DNA of 64,000 bases from Rhabdophis nuchalis (Eukaryota > Chordata > Lepidosauria > Squamata > Natricidae). Below the pieces are notes generated by a model. That model was not told the DNA's origin and made no database searches. It worked only from the letters and a program-made list of their open reading frames with translations. The stretch lies in the NCBI GenBank assembly GCA_039707465.1, contig CM077647.1:174025163-174089162 (forward strand). The letters are read 5' to 3'. Numbering within the stretch: position 1 is the stretch's first letter; each line of letters starts with the position of its first letter. This document shows positions 1-11,264 of this stretch, piece by piece. The translations under genes were made by a program, and so were the position numbers.

Positions 1-721
1 ACGGTTACTCATGCCCTTGTGACATCCCATCTAGACTACTGTAATGCTCTCTACATGGGGCTTTCCTTGAGGTGCACCCGAAGACTGCAGCTAGTCCAGA
101 ATGCGGCCCCGTGGGCAATTCTGGGAGCCCTTAGGCATTCCCACATAACACCGCTCCTTTGCGAGCTGCACTGGCTGCCTGTGGTCTTTCGGGAGCGCTT
201 CAAGGTGTTGATTACCATCTTCAAAGCGCTCCATGGCACTGGACCTAGCTATCTGCGAGATCGCATCCTGCCCCATACATCCCTTTGACCGATTCGCTCC
301 CACAGAGAGGGACTTCTCTGGGTGCCGTCCACTAGGCAATGCCAGTGGGCAACGCCCAGGGAAAGGGCCTTCTCTGTCACGGCCCAACCCTATGGAATGA
401 CCTACCCCCCAAGCTCAGAACAACCTCGGACCTCCGCTCCTTCCGCCAAAAGCTTAAGACTCATTTCTTCCAGCAGGCCGGCCTGGCCTAATATACCTTT
501 CCTCTAGTCTGAACATTCAAATTGTTTTAATTGGGTTTTTAAGGGGTTTCGTTTTTAAGGATTTTAGGTTTTTAGCGCAGGGATATAGTTGTTTAATTTG
601 ATTTTATATATTTATAATGTTTTTATGTTTGTATGCTTTTTAATCTCCTGTGCACCGCCCCAAGTCCCTTCAGGGTGAGGGAGCGGTCTACAAATTAAAT
701 TTGATTTGATTTGATTTGATA
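1..721 (+). mobile_element. L2-like LINE, 3' end fragment
   Basis: The start of the window reads into the C-terminal end of a non-LTR reverse transcriptase ORF. The block around [10 protein letters not shown] and ELHWLPV is shared with the other L2-like copies in this window. The frame is broken near position 287, so the copy is dead. It ends in a GC-rich 3' UTR (about 650-690) and a short TTGAT-type pentanucleotide tail (about 697-718), as expected for L2/CR1-group LINEs. Its 5' part lies outside the window. It separates V2R-A exon 4 from any upstream exons. Confidence 0.8.
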
Positions 722-872
722 TTACTGAAATTGGAATTGGGCTAGGGTGAATCCTGGTTTGAAGAGATACCTGAATCAAGCAATAGTGCAATTCAGTTAC
801 AATTCTGATAAGATTCAGTACAGAAACTTGGAGAAGATTAGAATAATGACTTCTCCTCCCTCTCAAATCCAG

Positions 873-3800
873 CTTCACTACTTTCTGAGAAATACTCGTT
901 TTAATAACAGCGTGGGAGAAGAAATCTTTTTGGATGAGAAGGGGGAGTTTGATTCAGGATACGACATCTTCAACTTCATAACCTTCCACAATCAATCCTT
1001 CCAGAGAGTCTGGATTGGAAAGATGGTCTCCAAAGCTCTGGATGGGAAGAGGTTCAGCATTAATGAAAGTGTCATTTTGTGGAATCACAAGTTTCAGCAG
1101 GTGGGACACACTCAGACTTGGTAGGCTATTATTTTCAGGGGAAGATAATCTTCTCCAATGACTTGAAACTTTAGAAACTCCAGTGATGTTATCCTGGGTC
1201 CTTGTGGCTTTGCTAAATATTTGGGATGGTTTTTATGATGACATCTACATCAGTGGTGGGATTCAAACATTTTTACTACCAGTTCTGTGGGTGTGGCTTG
1301 GTGGGCATAGCAGAGGAAGTATACTGTAAAGCCTCAATTCCCTCCCAACTCCAGGGGAAGGTCACTGCAAAATCCCCATTTCCTCCAGATCAGCTGGGAC
1401 TCAGGAGGCAGAGAATAGATGGGAGTGGGGCCAATCAGAGGTGGTATTTACCAGTTCTCTGAACTACTCAAAATTTCTGCTAACAGTTCTCCAGAACTGG
1501 TCAGAACCTGCTGAATACCACCTCTGATCTGCATGAAACTGAGTTGCAATTTGAAAATAATATGACATTAGAATATTTATATATGTGTCCTTGTGTTTTA
1601 TTTAGTTTGCTTGAATGGTCTAGTATTTTTTTAAAGAGAAGTTATGTGAATTTTTTGCAATGAACAGAATAAGGATTAAATTGGTTTAAACATCTTTTTT
1701 TAAATGCCAGTTATATCTCTCTATATAAAATGTGTGTGTGTGCGTGTGTGTGCATGTGTGTGTGTGTGTGTGTTCCAGCATAACTCTGAAATGCCTCAAG
1801 CAATTTCAATCAAACTTGGTACACAGATGAATTACTCTTTGGAAACAAATACTGTGGGGGTAAGACATCCCTAACATTCCTTGGTGTGTGTGTTCTATTA
1901 AGATACAGCCTGTTGTGCCAGAAAATGGCATCTACTGTACAGCACAGTGGAGTTGCCATGGTAAGTGATGCCGTCAAAGTGATGTCCCGGTGTCTGGAAG
2001 CCGTGCAGATCTGGATGGGAAGTAACAGACTCAAGCTCAACCCGTCCAAGACTGAGTGGCTGTGGCTACCGGCACCCCGGTTCAACCAGCTGATTCCATC
2101 ACTGGCCATTGGGGGTGAACATCTGGCCCCCGTGGATTGGGTACGCAACTTGGGTGTCCTCCTAGATGTCCGGCTGTCAATGGATGACCATGTGACAGCC
2201 GTGGCAAGGGGAGCGTTTCACCAGGTTCGCCTTGTGCGCCAGTTGCGTCCCCTATTGGACCGGGACGCCCTTCGCACAGTCAGTCATGCGCTTGTGACGT
2301 CCCGTCTAGACTACTGTAACGCTCTCTACATGGGGCTCCACTTGAAATGCACCCGAAGGCTGCAGCTGATCCAGAATGCGGCCGCGTGGGCAGTTCTGGG
2401 AGTCGCTAGATACTCCCATGTAACACCGCTCCTGCGCGGGCTACACTGGTTGCCTGTGGCCTTTCGGGTGCGTTTCAAGGTGTTGGTTATTATCTTCAAA
2501 GCGCTCCATGGCACAGGACCTAGTTATTTGGGGGATCGTATCCTGCCCCAAACATCCCTTCGGCCGATTCGCTCTCACAGAGAGGGACTTCTCCGGGTGC
2601 CGTCCACTAGGCAATGCCAGCGGGTGATGCTCAGGGGAAGAGCCTTCTCTGTGATGGGCCCGACCCTCTGGAATGACCTTCCCCCTGACATTAGAACGAC
2701 CACAGACCTCCGCTCCTTCCTCCAGAAACTCAAAACCCACCTGTTTCAACTAGCCGGCCTGGGCTAATTCCATGCTTCCCGCCTCAGTTTGTAATTTTAA
2801 ATTATGTGATTAGGTTTTAAGGTTAAGTTTTTAATTTTTATAAATTTGTACAGCGAATTATTTAATTGGATTTTAGTTTATATGTAATGTTGATGTCACT
2901 TTTTAATTTTTTACCTGTACACTGCCCCGAGTTCCTTCAGGGAGAGGGGGCGGTCTAGAAATCTAATAAAATCAAATCAAATCAAGGGTTCCACAGTACT
3001 CCACTAGGGGGCTCCCTCTGGTAAAGGGAAAAATCTAACATTAAAAATTATATTTGATCCGGACATTTGCCCCAGTAATGGGTTTCAATTTATTTTACTA
3101 CCAGTTCACTCACCCATGCATGCTGCTTCCACTACTGGCTGGACTTATCCAGGGTGAACTGGCAGAAACTCACCTTTGATTTCCCCCCTATAAATAAATA
3201 CCCTGGCAACCCTGGGTTATCAACTGGTATAAAGTAAGTAAGAGCGGGTTTTTATTTCTCTATCCAATTGAAAACTGTGTGTAAAAACCATGCTGATAGG
3301 CTGACATTGTACCAATCAGTCTTGCCATCGTTTTGAAGGAATTCCCCCCCCTTTTTTTTGCAAACATGAAAATTTGGGGAATTATTTTTTATGTGTTAAC
3401 ATCTAAAATACAATTTCCTTTTGTATTTTCCCAATGTAATTTTTAATCTTAGGTATTTCTGTTAGAAATGGAGTAAAAAGGGGATATTTTTTTTAAAAGG
3501 GAAAAGGTTTATTAAGGTAGCTATGCTCCTATGAAGCCCCTTTTAGAGAAATGATATTTTCAGGAGACAAAGTGGAAGTGAGGCCTGGACAGTTTTGCTA
3601 ATAGTGATGCAAATACAGTGGTACCTCAGACCACGAACGCCTCTCATCACGTCCAATTCGCTTCACGACCAAAAATTTCCCAAAAAATGTGCCCCGGTTC
3701 ACGAACACCGTTTCGCTGCACGAACGGAAAAGTTCGTAAAAAATGCTCCGCTGCACAAACTCTGCCTCACTTCACGAACTCCGCCTCGCATCACGAACTC

Positions 3801-6800
3801 CGCCCTCGCACCACGAACGGAAAAGTTCGTAAAAATGCCCGGATTCACAACCTCCGTTTTGCTTCACGAACCGGAGCCGCGGACATTTTAAAAACAAGGT
3901 CAGAATGGATTAACTGGATTTACATTGAACCCTATGGGAAACTGTGCCTCGCATCACAACCAAAAAACAAGGTCGGAACGGATTAATCGGATTTACATTG
4001 AACCCTATGTGAAATTGTGCCTCGCATCACAACCAAATCGGATCGCGACCAGAGTCATTTCACGAATTAAGTTCGTGATCCGAGGTACCACTGTAGTTGC
4101 TTTAATTTATCAAGATTTCTGTAACTGGTGAGGACTCTTTCTTGATTTTGGTTGCTTTCAGATTAATTAAAAAAACCACCAAGGATAATCCAACATCGCA
4201 TACAAGATTAAATTCTGTAAAAACACTATAAGAAACTCTACAAAAAAAAGATGTTGAGACTCTAGAAAAAGTGCAGAGACGAGCAACCAGATGTTGAGGG
4301 TACTGGAGGGTAAAACATATGAAGAACGGTTCCAGGAACTGGACATGGCTAGTCTAGTAAAGAGAAGGACCAGGGGAGACATGACAGCAGTCTTCCAATA
4401 TTTGAGGGGCTGCCACAGGGAAGAGGGGCTTAAGCTGTTTTCCAAAGCACCTGAAGGCCAGACAAGGAAGAATGGATGGAAACTGAACAAGGAGAGATTC
4501 AATCTGGAAATAAGGAGAGGTTTTCTGACAGTGAGAACAATCAACCAATGGAACAGAAGTTGCCCTCCAAAGTTGCGGGAGCTTTCAAGAAGAGACTGGA
4601 CTGCTATTGTCAAAAATGGTATAGGGTTTCTTGCTTGTGCAGGGTATTGCACTAAATGACCTACAAGTTCCCTTCCAACTTTGTTAATCTGTAAAAAGAA
4701 AGGATATTCATTTATTTTTTTATTTTATTTATTTTATTCAATTTATATCCCGCCCTTCTCCAAAAGGACCCAGGGCGGCACACAGGAATTTAAAAACAAC
4801 ATACAAAGATAATACAAAACATATAAATTTAAAAATCTATTAAATGGCAACCTGCGCTAAAACCAATTAAAATCCCCCAATTAAAACTATCTAAAATTAA
4901 TCGCAGTAGAGGCTATCTTAGGCCGGCTTGGTGAAATAAGTGTGTTTTTAAACACTGGCGGAACAGGCGGAAGGCGGTGATGGTCCGGAGTTCAGGGGGT
5001 AGGTCGTTCCACAGGGTAGGGCCTGCCACAGAGAAGGCCCTTCCCCTGGGTGTTGCCAGCCGGCATTGTCTGGCTGACGGCACCCTGAGAAGGCCCTCTC
5101 TGTGGGAGCGTATCAGTCTAAGGGATGTATGGGGCAGAAGACGGTCTCGCATATAACTAGGTCCCAAGCCTTGGAGCGCTTTGAAGATGGTCATCAAGAC
5201 CTTGAAGCGCATCCGAAAGACCACAGGAAGCCAGTGCAGCTCGCGCAGGATTGGTGTTATGTGGGGGCATCTAGGGGCTCCCGTAATCACCCGCGCAGCT
5301 GCATTCTGCACTAACTGTAGCTTTTGAGTGCACCTCAAGGGAAGCCCCAAGTAGAGAGCATTGCAGTAGTCCAGTCGAGATGTCACGAGGGCCTGAGTGA
5401 CTGTGCGAAGGGCAGCCCGGTCCAGTAAGGGGCGCAATTGGCGCATCAGGCGTACCTGATGAAACGCCCCCCTGGCCACGGCCACCACATGGTCCTCCAT
5501 GGACAACCGGGTATCCAGAAGGACACCCAAATTGCGTGCCCTCTCCACGGGGGCCGGTGTTTCGCCCCCAATGGCCAGAGTTGGAGTAATCTGGCTGAAC
5601 CGGGGTGCCGGAAACCACAGCCACTCAGTCTTGGATGGGTTGAGCTTGAGTTTGTTACTACCCATCCAGATCCATACGGCTTCCAAACACCGGGACATCA
5701 CCTCGACGGCATTTGTGCCTGGACTGCAGGTTGCAAGGGTCTTTAAGGTTTTCTGGCTTCTGGTAGGATTGAAATATTTTAGATATCCTGCATCAGAGAC
5801 TCCCATGCTCTCTACTTTATCGTTTTCATCTTCTATGAGAATAAATGAAAATGGATGTAATGGCAGAAAACTCAGAACTCATCCAATGAATACAATGATT
5901 TGCTGTAAACATGGACACTCTCCGAAAGCATTATGCTCCTGGGTTATTTGCCATCAGAAGATTATATATCTTCCTGAATTTACTAATTTCTCCTAATAAA
6001 ATGCAAAAGTGAAAATGTGTCACTATGCTTTGGATGTTTCTGGGTTGAAAGGATTAACCACTTGTCCAGGAGATGCCTGAATGTGTTAAAAGCACACAAT
6101 CTTCAAGAGGGTCCTTTCGTGTCCCCCAATAAAAGGAAGGACTTGCATGACATTTGAAAAATCCTGCTTCTAAACATCCTTGTTGATGTTTTTTTTCAGG
6201 TACCACCCCGTGCCAGATGTGTAGAGAGCTGCCATAAGGGATACAGCAGGGTTGTTCAGGAGGGGAAACATACTTGCTGCTACCATTGTAGAAAATGTCC
6301 TGAAGGAAGAATTTCAGTTGAAATGGGTAAATAAAGAAATGGACAGTTTAGAGTTGAGAGCATGCAAACTTATATATTCTTTATTCTTTCCATCTTTCGT
6401 ATACTCTATTGGAATTAGGGTAAACTGCACTTGCTTTTTTAAGGGGGTGTAATTTAAATACATGTATAAATCTTGATCCCTTTTGCTAGCTTGAGGGATG
6501 CAATTCCTTTCACAGTACTCTCCTACTCATGTTAATAATAGCACCAAATCCATAACAGTTAACAGTTATTAATAGATCATTATTGTTAATGCAGCACATC
6601 AAGGGAACTGTGAGCAGCATCACCAGGAATTATTTCACTCAGTTACCTCTCTATACATCGTCCTATATAGTTGGAAGTCACAAGGTGTTCTTCGTGTATT
6701 TCAGATGCAAACCAATGTGAGAGATGCCCAGAAGATCAGTATTCAAATGCAGAAAAAGTCCAGTGCCTTCCCAAACGTTTCAGCTATTTATCCTATGGGG

Positions 6801-7606
6801 AACCCTTGGGAATTGTTCTGACTACATTGATCCTTTTCTTTTCATCAACCCTCATTTTGGTGGCAATGACCTTTATTCTCCACTGGGACACCCCCATTGT
6901 CAAAGCCAACAACAGGAACATCACATGCATCCTCCTTTCCTCTCTCCTGCTGTGTTTTCTGTGCTCTCTGCTCTTCATAGGTCAGCCTGGGAAGGTGACT
7001 TGCTTTCTCAGGCAAACTATGTTTGGCACCATTTTCTCTCTCTCTGTATCTTGTGTCTTGGCCAAGACCATCACAGTTGTTATGGCTTTCCTGGCCACTA
7101 AGCCAGGAAACCAGATGAGGAAATGGCTAGGAAACAGACTGGCAGGATCCATTATTGTCTTCTGCTACTGTATTCAAGTTGTTATCTGTATGGTATGGTT
7201 GATCATATCTCCTCCCTTCCCTGAGTGGGACATGCATTCACAGGTTCAAGAGATCATTGTTCAATGTAATGAAGGCTCAGATGCCATGTTTTACATTGTC
7301 CTGGGCTACTTGTGGCTCCTGGCTACCATCAGTTTCACTGTGGCTTTCTTTGCCAGAAAACTACCTGATACTTTTAATGAAGCCAAGCTGATCACCTTCA
7401 GCATGCTGGTGTTTTGTAGCATTTGGGTGTCCTTCATCCCTGCTTATTTGAGCACCAAAGGGAAATACATGGTGGCTGTGGAGGTCTTCTCCATCTTGGG
7501 CTCTACTGCAGGCCTCCTGGGCTGCATCTTCCTGCCCAAGTGCTACATCATTCTTCTGAACCCACATCTGAACACAAAACAATTTCTAACCAGGAAAATA
7601 GATTAA
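873..7606 (+). CDS. V2R-A: vomeronasal type-2 receptor, exons 4-6 (5' part outside window)
   Basis: This is a class C GPCR of the V2R family, expected to act as a pheromone or prey-cue chemoreceptor in vomeronasal neurons. Exon 4 is 873-1100 (228 bp, AG before, GT after), exon 5 is 6200-6326 (127 bp, cysteine-rich linker with paired CC and CxxC cysteines), and exon 6 is 6705-7606 (902 bp, seven-helix domain and stop). Phases fit: 0 between exons 4 and 5, and 1 between exons 5 and 6, where G plus AT makes an Asp codon. Exon 6 carries family signatures [21 protein letters not shown] and PKCYII. All three exons are open. No exon 1-3 sequence lies in bases 1-872, so those exons are either upstream of the window or lost. 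Intron 4 is about 5.1 kb and full of transposons. The cysteine-rich exon is the most divergent of the five loci, which suggests a separate subfamily. Confidence 0.9.
1251..1526. mobile_element. hAT-like short non-autonomous element with 8-bp TSD
   Basis: The element starts CAGTGGTGGGATTC and ends in a near-inverted copy, TACCACCTCTG. It is flanked by ATCTACAT (1243-1250) and ATCTGCAT (1527-1534), an 8-bp target duplication with one mismatch, which is the hAT signature. It has no coding capacity. Related copies occur at 11533, 12720, 17678, 25539 and 55676. Confidence 0.7.
1716..3227 (+). mobile_element. Helitron-like non-autonomous element, interrupted by an L2 fragment
   Basis: The left end reads TCTCTCTATATAAA after an A. 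The right end reads CAACTGG before a T, preceded by a GC-rich pseudo-palindrome (about 3211-3216). This agrees with Helitron termini (5'-TC, hairpin, CTRR-3', insertion between A and T). A (TG)n run follows the left end. A second copy at 11265-11853 shares the interior and ends in CAGCTAG-T. The L2 piece at about 1965-2985 interrupts this copy. The superfamily call rests on termini only, since no Rep/helicase ORF is present. Confidence 0.5.
1965..2990 (+). mobile_element. L2-like LINE fragment with 293-codon ORF
   Basis: The open frame running to the stop at 2767 encodes the C-terminal part of an L2-like reverse transcriptase from about the VMSRCLEAV block onward, through [14 protein letters not shown] and GLHWLPV. 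The palm-domain catalytic motif is absent, so the copy is 5'-truncated and inactive. The first 80 bases of the open frame (from 1886) belong to the host Helitron-like element. The 3' UTR ends in an AATCA-type tail at about 2965-2985. Confidence 0.8.
3228..3613 (+). other. V2R-A intron 4, no recognised element
   Basis: AT-rich intronic sequence with several poly-T runs. No splice-flanked V2R exon, ORF or repeat end could be identified here. Confidence 0.5.
3616..4093. mobile_element. Tc1/mariner-like MITE with TA target duplication
   Basis: The terminal inverted repeats begin CAGTGGTACCTC on both ends and are flanked by TA dinucleotides (3614-3615 and 4094-4095). The interior is built from degenerate repeats of a CACGAAC-containing motif, several of them followed by AAAAGTTCGTAAAA. 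There is no transposase ORF. The TA duplication points to the Tc1/mariner superfamily. Confidence 0.75.
4243..4692 (+). mobile_element. CR1-like LINE 3' end fragment
   Basis: The frame around 4291-4659 encodes the C-terminal tail of a CR1-like reverse transcriptase, with [31 protein letters not shown] and [10 protein letters not shown] blocks. It ends near a 3' UTR reading GTTCCCTTCCAACT. The same family appears on the minus strand at 43368, 56030, 56996, 62104 and 62970. It is a truncated, non-functional copy. Confidence 0.75.
4705..5735 (-). mobile_element. L2-like LINE fragment
   Basis: On the minus strand this is the 3' third of an L2-like LINE. The coding part (stop at 4913) is open and encodes the region from [14 protein letters not shown] to the C-terminus, including [11 protein letters not shown] and ELHWLPV. 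The 3' UTR ends in a GGCGGGATATAAATT-type sequence at 4740-4775. The copy lacks the RT active site. The roughly 460 bases after it (5736-6199) hold no recognisable element before V2R-A exon 5. Confidence 0.8.
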
Positions 7607-7796
7607 TTGTTAAATCTAACAATCTATTATTCAGCCTTTGCCTAATGACCCAATGCATCCATATGAAAATTCTGAATATTCAAGTTGGCACCTGTAACCA
7701 TGTATTTCAATGCTATGTTCTTTCTATTCTTTGTATTTGTATGCAATATGTTTGTATGCAAATTGTGTTTGTATGCAAGGAAATTTTTCCCCCAAA

Positions 7797-7864
7797 TGCC
7801 ATCACTCTATTTGTCACAACGCTGTGAAATTATTTACTGAATCTGTATTAATATTCTTCTCCTC
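7797..7864 (+). mobile_element. Rex1-like LINE short fragment
   Basis: The stretch around AATGCCATCACTCT matches, with changes, the better preserved Rex1-like piece at about 26360-26450. It sits directly upstream of the L2-like LINE at 7865. Confidence 0.5.
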
Positions 7865-10195
7865 ATCGTTCTCCTGATACCGGCTCCTGATAGACCCGGT
7901 AAGGTTCCAAAGGGAGCTTGGGCCAATTCCTGTGGACTTGCCCCGCGACTCGACTGAGGACCTAGTGGCCGCATGGTTAAGTGCGGCCACGGGGGCCTTG
8001 GACTGAGTCGCGCCCTTGCGGCCTCTCTTGCGGCGACGAACCACCTGGGCTCCTTGGTTTAACGAGGGGCTTAGGGAGATGAAACGCCACAAGAGACGCC
8101 TAGAGAGCAGATGGAGATCTTATCGCTCCGAAGCCGACCGAACACTAGTGAGAGACCATATTAGGACTTGCTTAGTGGCGATAAGAGTGGCCAAACATGA
8201 GTATTGTGCCACTCTTATTGCATCCGCAGATAACCGCCCTGCCGCCCTGTTTGGGGTGACCCGCTCCCTCCTTCAACAGAGGCCGCGGGAAGCCCCTTTA
8301 CAGGGTCGAGCAGAGGAATTTGGGATTTATTTGCAGGAGAAAATCACTCGGATTCGGAACAAGCTACCCTCCATTGACAGTGGTCCAGTCGAGCGGGCCG
8401 AGGCTGTTCTTGTGACACCATCTTGGGAGGAGTTTGATTTTGTTACCACCGAGGATATGGACAAGTTGTCAAAGAGATTTAGGGCTACCACATGTTTATT
8501 GGACCCGTGTCCCTCCTGGCTTGTACTGGCATCCTGGGAGACGACACGAGGCTGGCTGCATAGCATTGTCAACGCATCTTTGAGTGAGGGGTCCTTGCCT
8601 GCCGTCTTGAAAGAGGCGGTAGTAAGGCCCCTCCTCAAGAAGCCGTCCCTGGATCCAGCATTATTAGAGAACTATCATCCCGTCTCCAACCTCCACTTTC
8701 TAGTGAAGGTTGTTGAGAGTGTGGTGGCTCAACAGTTTCTGCGACACTTGGAGGAAGTTGATTATCTAGACCCACGCCAGTCCGGCTTCCGACCCGGGCA
8801 CAGCACCGAGACGGCATTGGTCGCGTTGGTTGATGATCTCTGGAGGGCGCGGGATAGAAGATATTCCTCTATCCTAGTCCTATTAGACCTCTCAGCGGCT
8901 TTTGATACCATCGACCATGGTATCCTATTGCGCCGACTGGGGGGGTTGGGGCTGGGAGGAACCGTTTTGCGGTGGTTCTCGTCCTACCTCTCTGGTCGGT
9001 CGCAATATTTGTTGGCAGGGGGGCAGAGGTCGGCCTCGAGACCCCTCATATGTGGGGTTCCTCAGGGGTTGGTCCTCTCGCCCCTACTGTTCAACACATA
9101 TATGAAGCTGCTGGGTGAGATCATCCGTGGTTTTGGGGTGGGATATCATCTGTACGCTGATTATACTCAGTTGTACATATCCACCCCAGACCACCCCAAC
9201 GATGCCGTCGAGGTTATGTCCCGGTGCTTGGAAGCCGTACGGATCTGGATGGGTAGTAACAAACTCAAGCTCAACCCGTCCAAGACTGAGTGGCTGTGGC
9301 TTCCGGGGCCCCAGTTCAGCCAGATTATTCAAACTCTGGCCATTGGGGGTGAAACACCGGCCCCCGTGGAGAGGGCACGCAATTTGGGTGTCCTCCTGGA
9401 TTCCCGGCTGTCTATGGAAGATCATGTGGCAGCCGTGGCCTGGGGGGCATTTCATCAGGTATGCCTGATGTGCCAATTGCGCCCCTTACTGGACCGGGGT
9501 GCCTTACGCACAGTCACTCAAGCACTCGTCACCTCTCGACTCGACTACTGTAATGCTCTCTACATGTGGCTCCCCTTGAGGTGCACCCAAAAGCTGCAGT
9601 TAGTCCAGAACGCAGCCGTGCGGGTGATTACGGGAGCGCCTAGACACTCCCACATAACATCTACCCTGTGTGAGCTGCACTGGCTTCCTGTGGTCTTTCG
9701 GGTGTGCTTCAAGGTTTTAACGACCATCTTTAAAGCGCTCCATGGCTCGGGGCCTAGTTATATGCGAGACCGCCTCCTGCCCCATACATCCCTCAGACCG
9801 ATACGCTCCCACAGAGAGGGCCTCCTCAGGGTGCCTTCGGCTGGACAATGCCGACTGGCGACACCCAGGGGAAGAGCCTTCTCTGTGGCGGGCCCAGCCC
9901 TCTGGAACGACTTACGCCCTGAACTCCGCACCATCTCCGACCTCCGCCTCTTCCGCAAGTGTCTGAAGACACATCTATTCCATCTAGCCGGCCTAGCGTA
10001 ACCTCCATTACTGACTATTAGACAGTTTTAAACTTGGGATTTTAATTTGGTTTTTAGCGCAGGGTTTATTTATTAGAATAAGTTTTTTAAATTTTATATA
10101 TTTTATATATTTTGTATGTATTTTAACATCGCTGTGCGCCGCCCTGGGTCCATTTGGAGAAGGGCGGGGTATAAATTTAATTTAATAAACAAACT
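7865..10195 (+). mobile_element. Long L2-like LINE, 5'-truncated
   Basis: This is the longest L2-like copy in the window. It begins inside the region after the endonuclease domain and runs through the whole reverse transcriptase, the C-terminal tail and the 3' UTR, ending GGGCGGGGTATAAATTTAA. It lies between the 3' ends of V2R-A and pseudogene V2R-B, where exon 6 of V2R-B would be expected. Confidence 0.88.
8016..10001 (+). CDS. L2-like LINE ORF2, reverse transcriptase and C-terminal region
   Basis: A 661-residue open frame for the ORF2 polyprotein of an L2-like LINE. Visible RT blocks are VVRPLLKKPSLDP (about 200), SGFRPGHSTETAL (about 260), LDLSAAFDTIDH (about 290), GVPQG (about 350) and YADYTQLY (about 380). 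The usual YADD catalytic box reads YADY here, so one metal-binding aspartate is missing and the enzyme should be inactive although the frame is open. The AP endonuclease domain is absent because the copy is 5'-truncated. The true start is unknown; the first Met given is only the first in-frame ATG. Confidence 0.85.
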   Translation: MRPLLRRRTTWAPWFNEGLREMKRHKRRLESRWRSYRSEADRTLVRDHIRTCLVAIRVAKHEYCATLIASADNRPAALFGVTRSLLQQRPREAPLQGRAEEFGIYLQEKITRIRNKLPSIDSGPVERAEAVLVTPSWEEFDFVTTEDMDKLSKRFRATTCLLDPCPSWLVLASWETTRGWLHSIVNASLSEGSLPAVLKEAVVRPLLKKPSLDPALLENYHPVSNLHFLVKVVESVVAQQFLRHLEEVDYLDPRQSGFRPGHSTETALVALVDDLWRARDRRYSSILVLLDLSAAFDTIDHGILLRRLGGLGLGGTVLRWFSSYLSGRSQYLLAGGQRSASRPLICGVPQGLVLSPLLFNTYMKLLGEIIRGFGVGYHLYADYTQLYISTPDHPNDAVEVMSRCLEAVRIWMGSNKLKLNPSKTEWLWLPGPQFSQIIQTLAIGGETPAPVERARNLGVLLDSRLSMEDHVAAVAWGAFHQVCLMCQLRPLLDRGALRTVTQALVTSRLDYCNALYMWLPLRCTQKLQLVQNAAVRVITGAPRHSHITSTLCELHWLPVVFRVCFKVLTTIFKALHGSGPSYMRDRLLPHTSLRPIRSHREGLLRVPSAGQCRLATPRGRAFSVAGPALWNDLRPELRTISDLRLFRKCLKTHLFHLAGLA

Positions 10196-10199
10196 ACTG

Positions 10200-10625
10200 C
10201 CTCATTAGGGCTGAAAAACAGCTTCTAAAAACAGCTGATTGTTGGAAGGAACAGTAATGAGAAAACCAGGCAAAGCATGGAAGATTTCTTCACCAGTCAT
10301 CACCTCATTACGGCTGAAAAGCAGCTTCTAAAAACAGCTGATTGTTGGAAGGAAGAGTAATGAGAAAACCAGACAAAGCATGGAAGATTTCTTCACCAGT
10401 CATCACCTCATTAGGGCTGAAAAACAGCTTTTAAAAACAATCGTTGGAAGGAACAGTAATGAGAAAACCAGGCAAAGCATGGAAGATTTCTTCACCAGTC
10501 ATCACCTCATTAGGGCTGAAAAACAGCTTCTAAAAACGGCTGATTGTTGGAAGGAACAGTAATGAGAAAACCAGGCAAAGCATGGAAGATTTCTTCACCA
10601 GTCATCACCTCATTACGGCTGAAAA
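10200..10625. repeat. Tandem repeat, unit about 103 bp, four copies plus a partial
   Basis: Units start at 10200, 10303, 10406, 10505 and 10608 with the sequence CCTCATTAGGGCTGAAAA or a one-base variant. Lengths are 103, 103, 99 and 103 bp. They share CAGCTTCTAAAAAC, GGAAGGAACAGTAATGAG and TTCTTCACCAGTCATCA blocks. Short frames inside are repeats, not genes. The array abuts a MITE end at 10640-10723 and may be an expanded internal part of that element. Confidence 0.85.
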
Positions 10626-10639
10626 AAAGCTTCAAAGAA

Positions 10640-10723
10640 GCTACGTTTGGAGTATAAGACGCTCCTAAATTTTCAGCCTCTTTTGAGGGGCGGGAAGTAT
10701 GTCTTATACTTCGAAAAATACAG
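10640..10723. mobile_element. MITE end of the GTATAAGACGC family
   Basis: GGAGTATAAGACGCTCC at 10649 faces the inverted copy CTTATACTTCGAAAAATAC, ending at 10723 before a TA. The same terminal sequences bound the larger element at 19243-20972. The following stretch to 11071 is AT-rich and holds no recognisable gene. Confidence 0.55.
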
Positions 10724-11264
10724 TAGAGGGAAACAAAAAGAATTAAATTTGGTCATTCATTTATATTCCATAGAACACTAAAGTGTAAGTGTAACCATAT
10801 TTAGAAATATTAAGAATATTCCCTAAATTTCATGTTTTTTTCATTTTTAAATATTTGCTTTCTTTGTTTTTTTTTTAAAAAAACTTCATGTTTTTTGGTT
10901 TTCATTGCCCCATTCAATTTGCAACAATAAACCTAAAGCTAATTAGCTGATAATAATCTCCAGAACATATTCACAACAATTCTCATATGGTATGTTTGTT
11001 TGTAAAGGCGCTGTGGCTGATATTTCAAGTTCATCTCTATAACAACAAAATCAGAGAAGTTGTTAACATACCTATCGTATTTGAGATTTTTCCCCCTGGG
11101 CATGGAACACAATCATAACAGCAGAATTTTTTTCCTTCATCCTTCCTTTTCTGATAACCGGGGTGACAATATTCATTGCACAGTGAGATGGGAAGCACCT
11201 AGTTATCAATTTAATAATGTTATAAAATAAGGATTTATCGTTTTGAAGAAAGTTCAGTTGTTAC

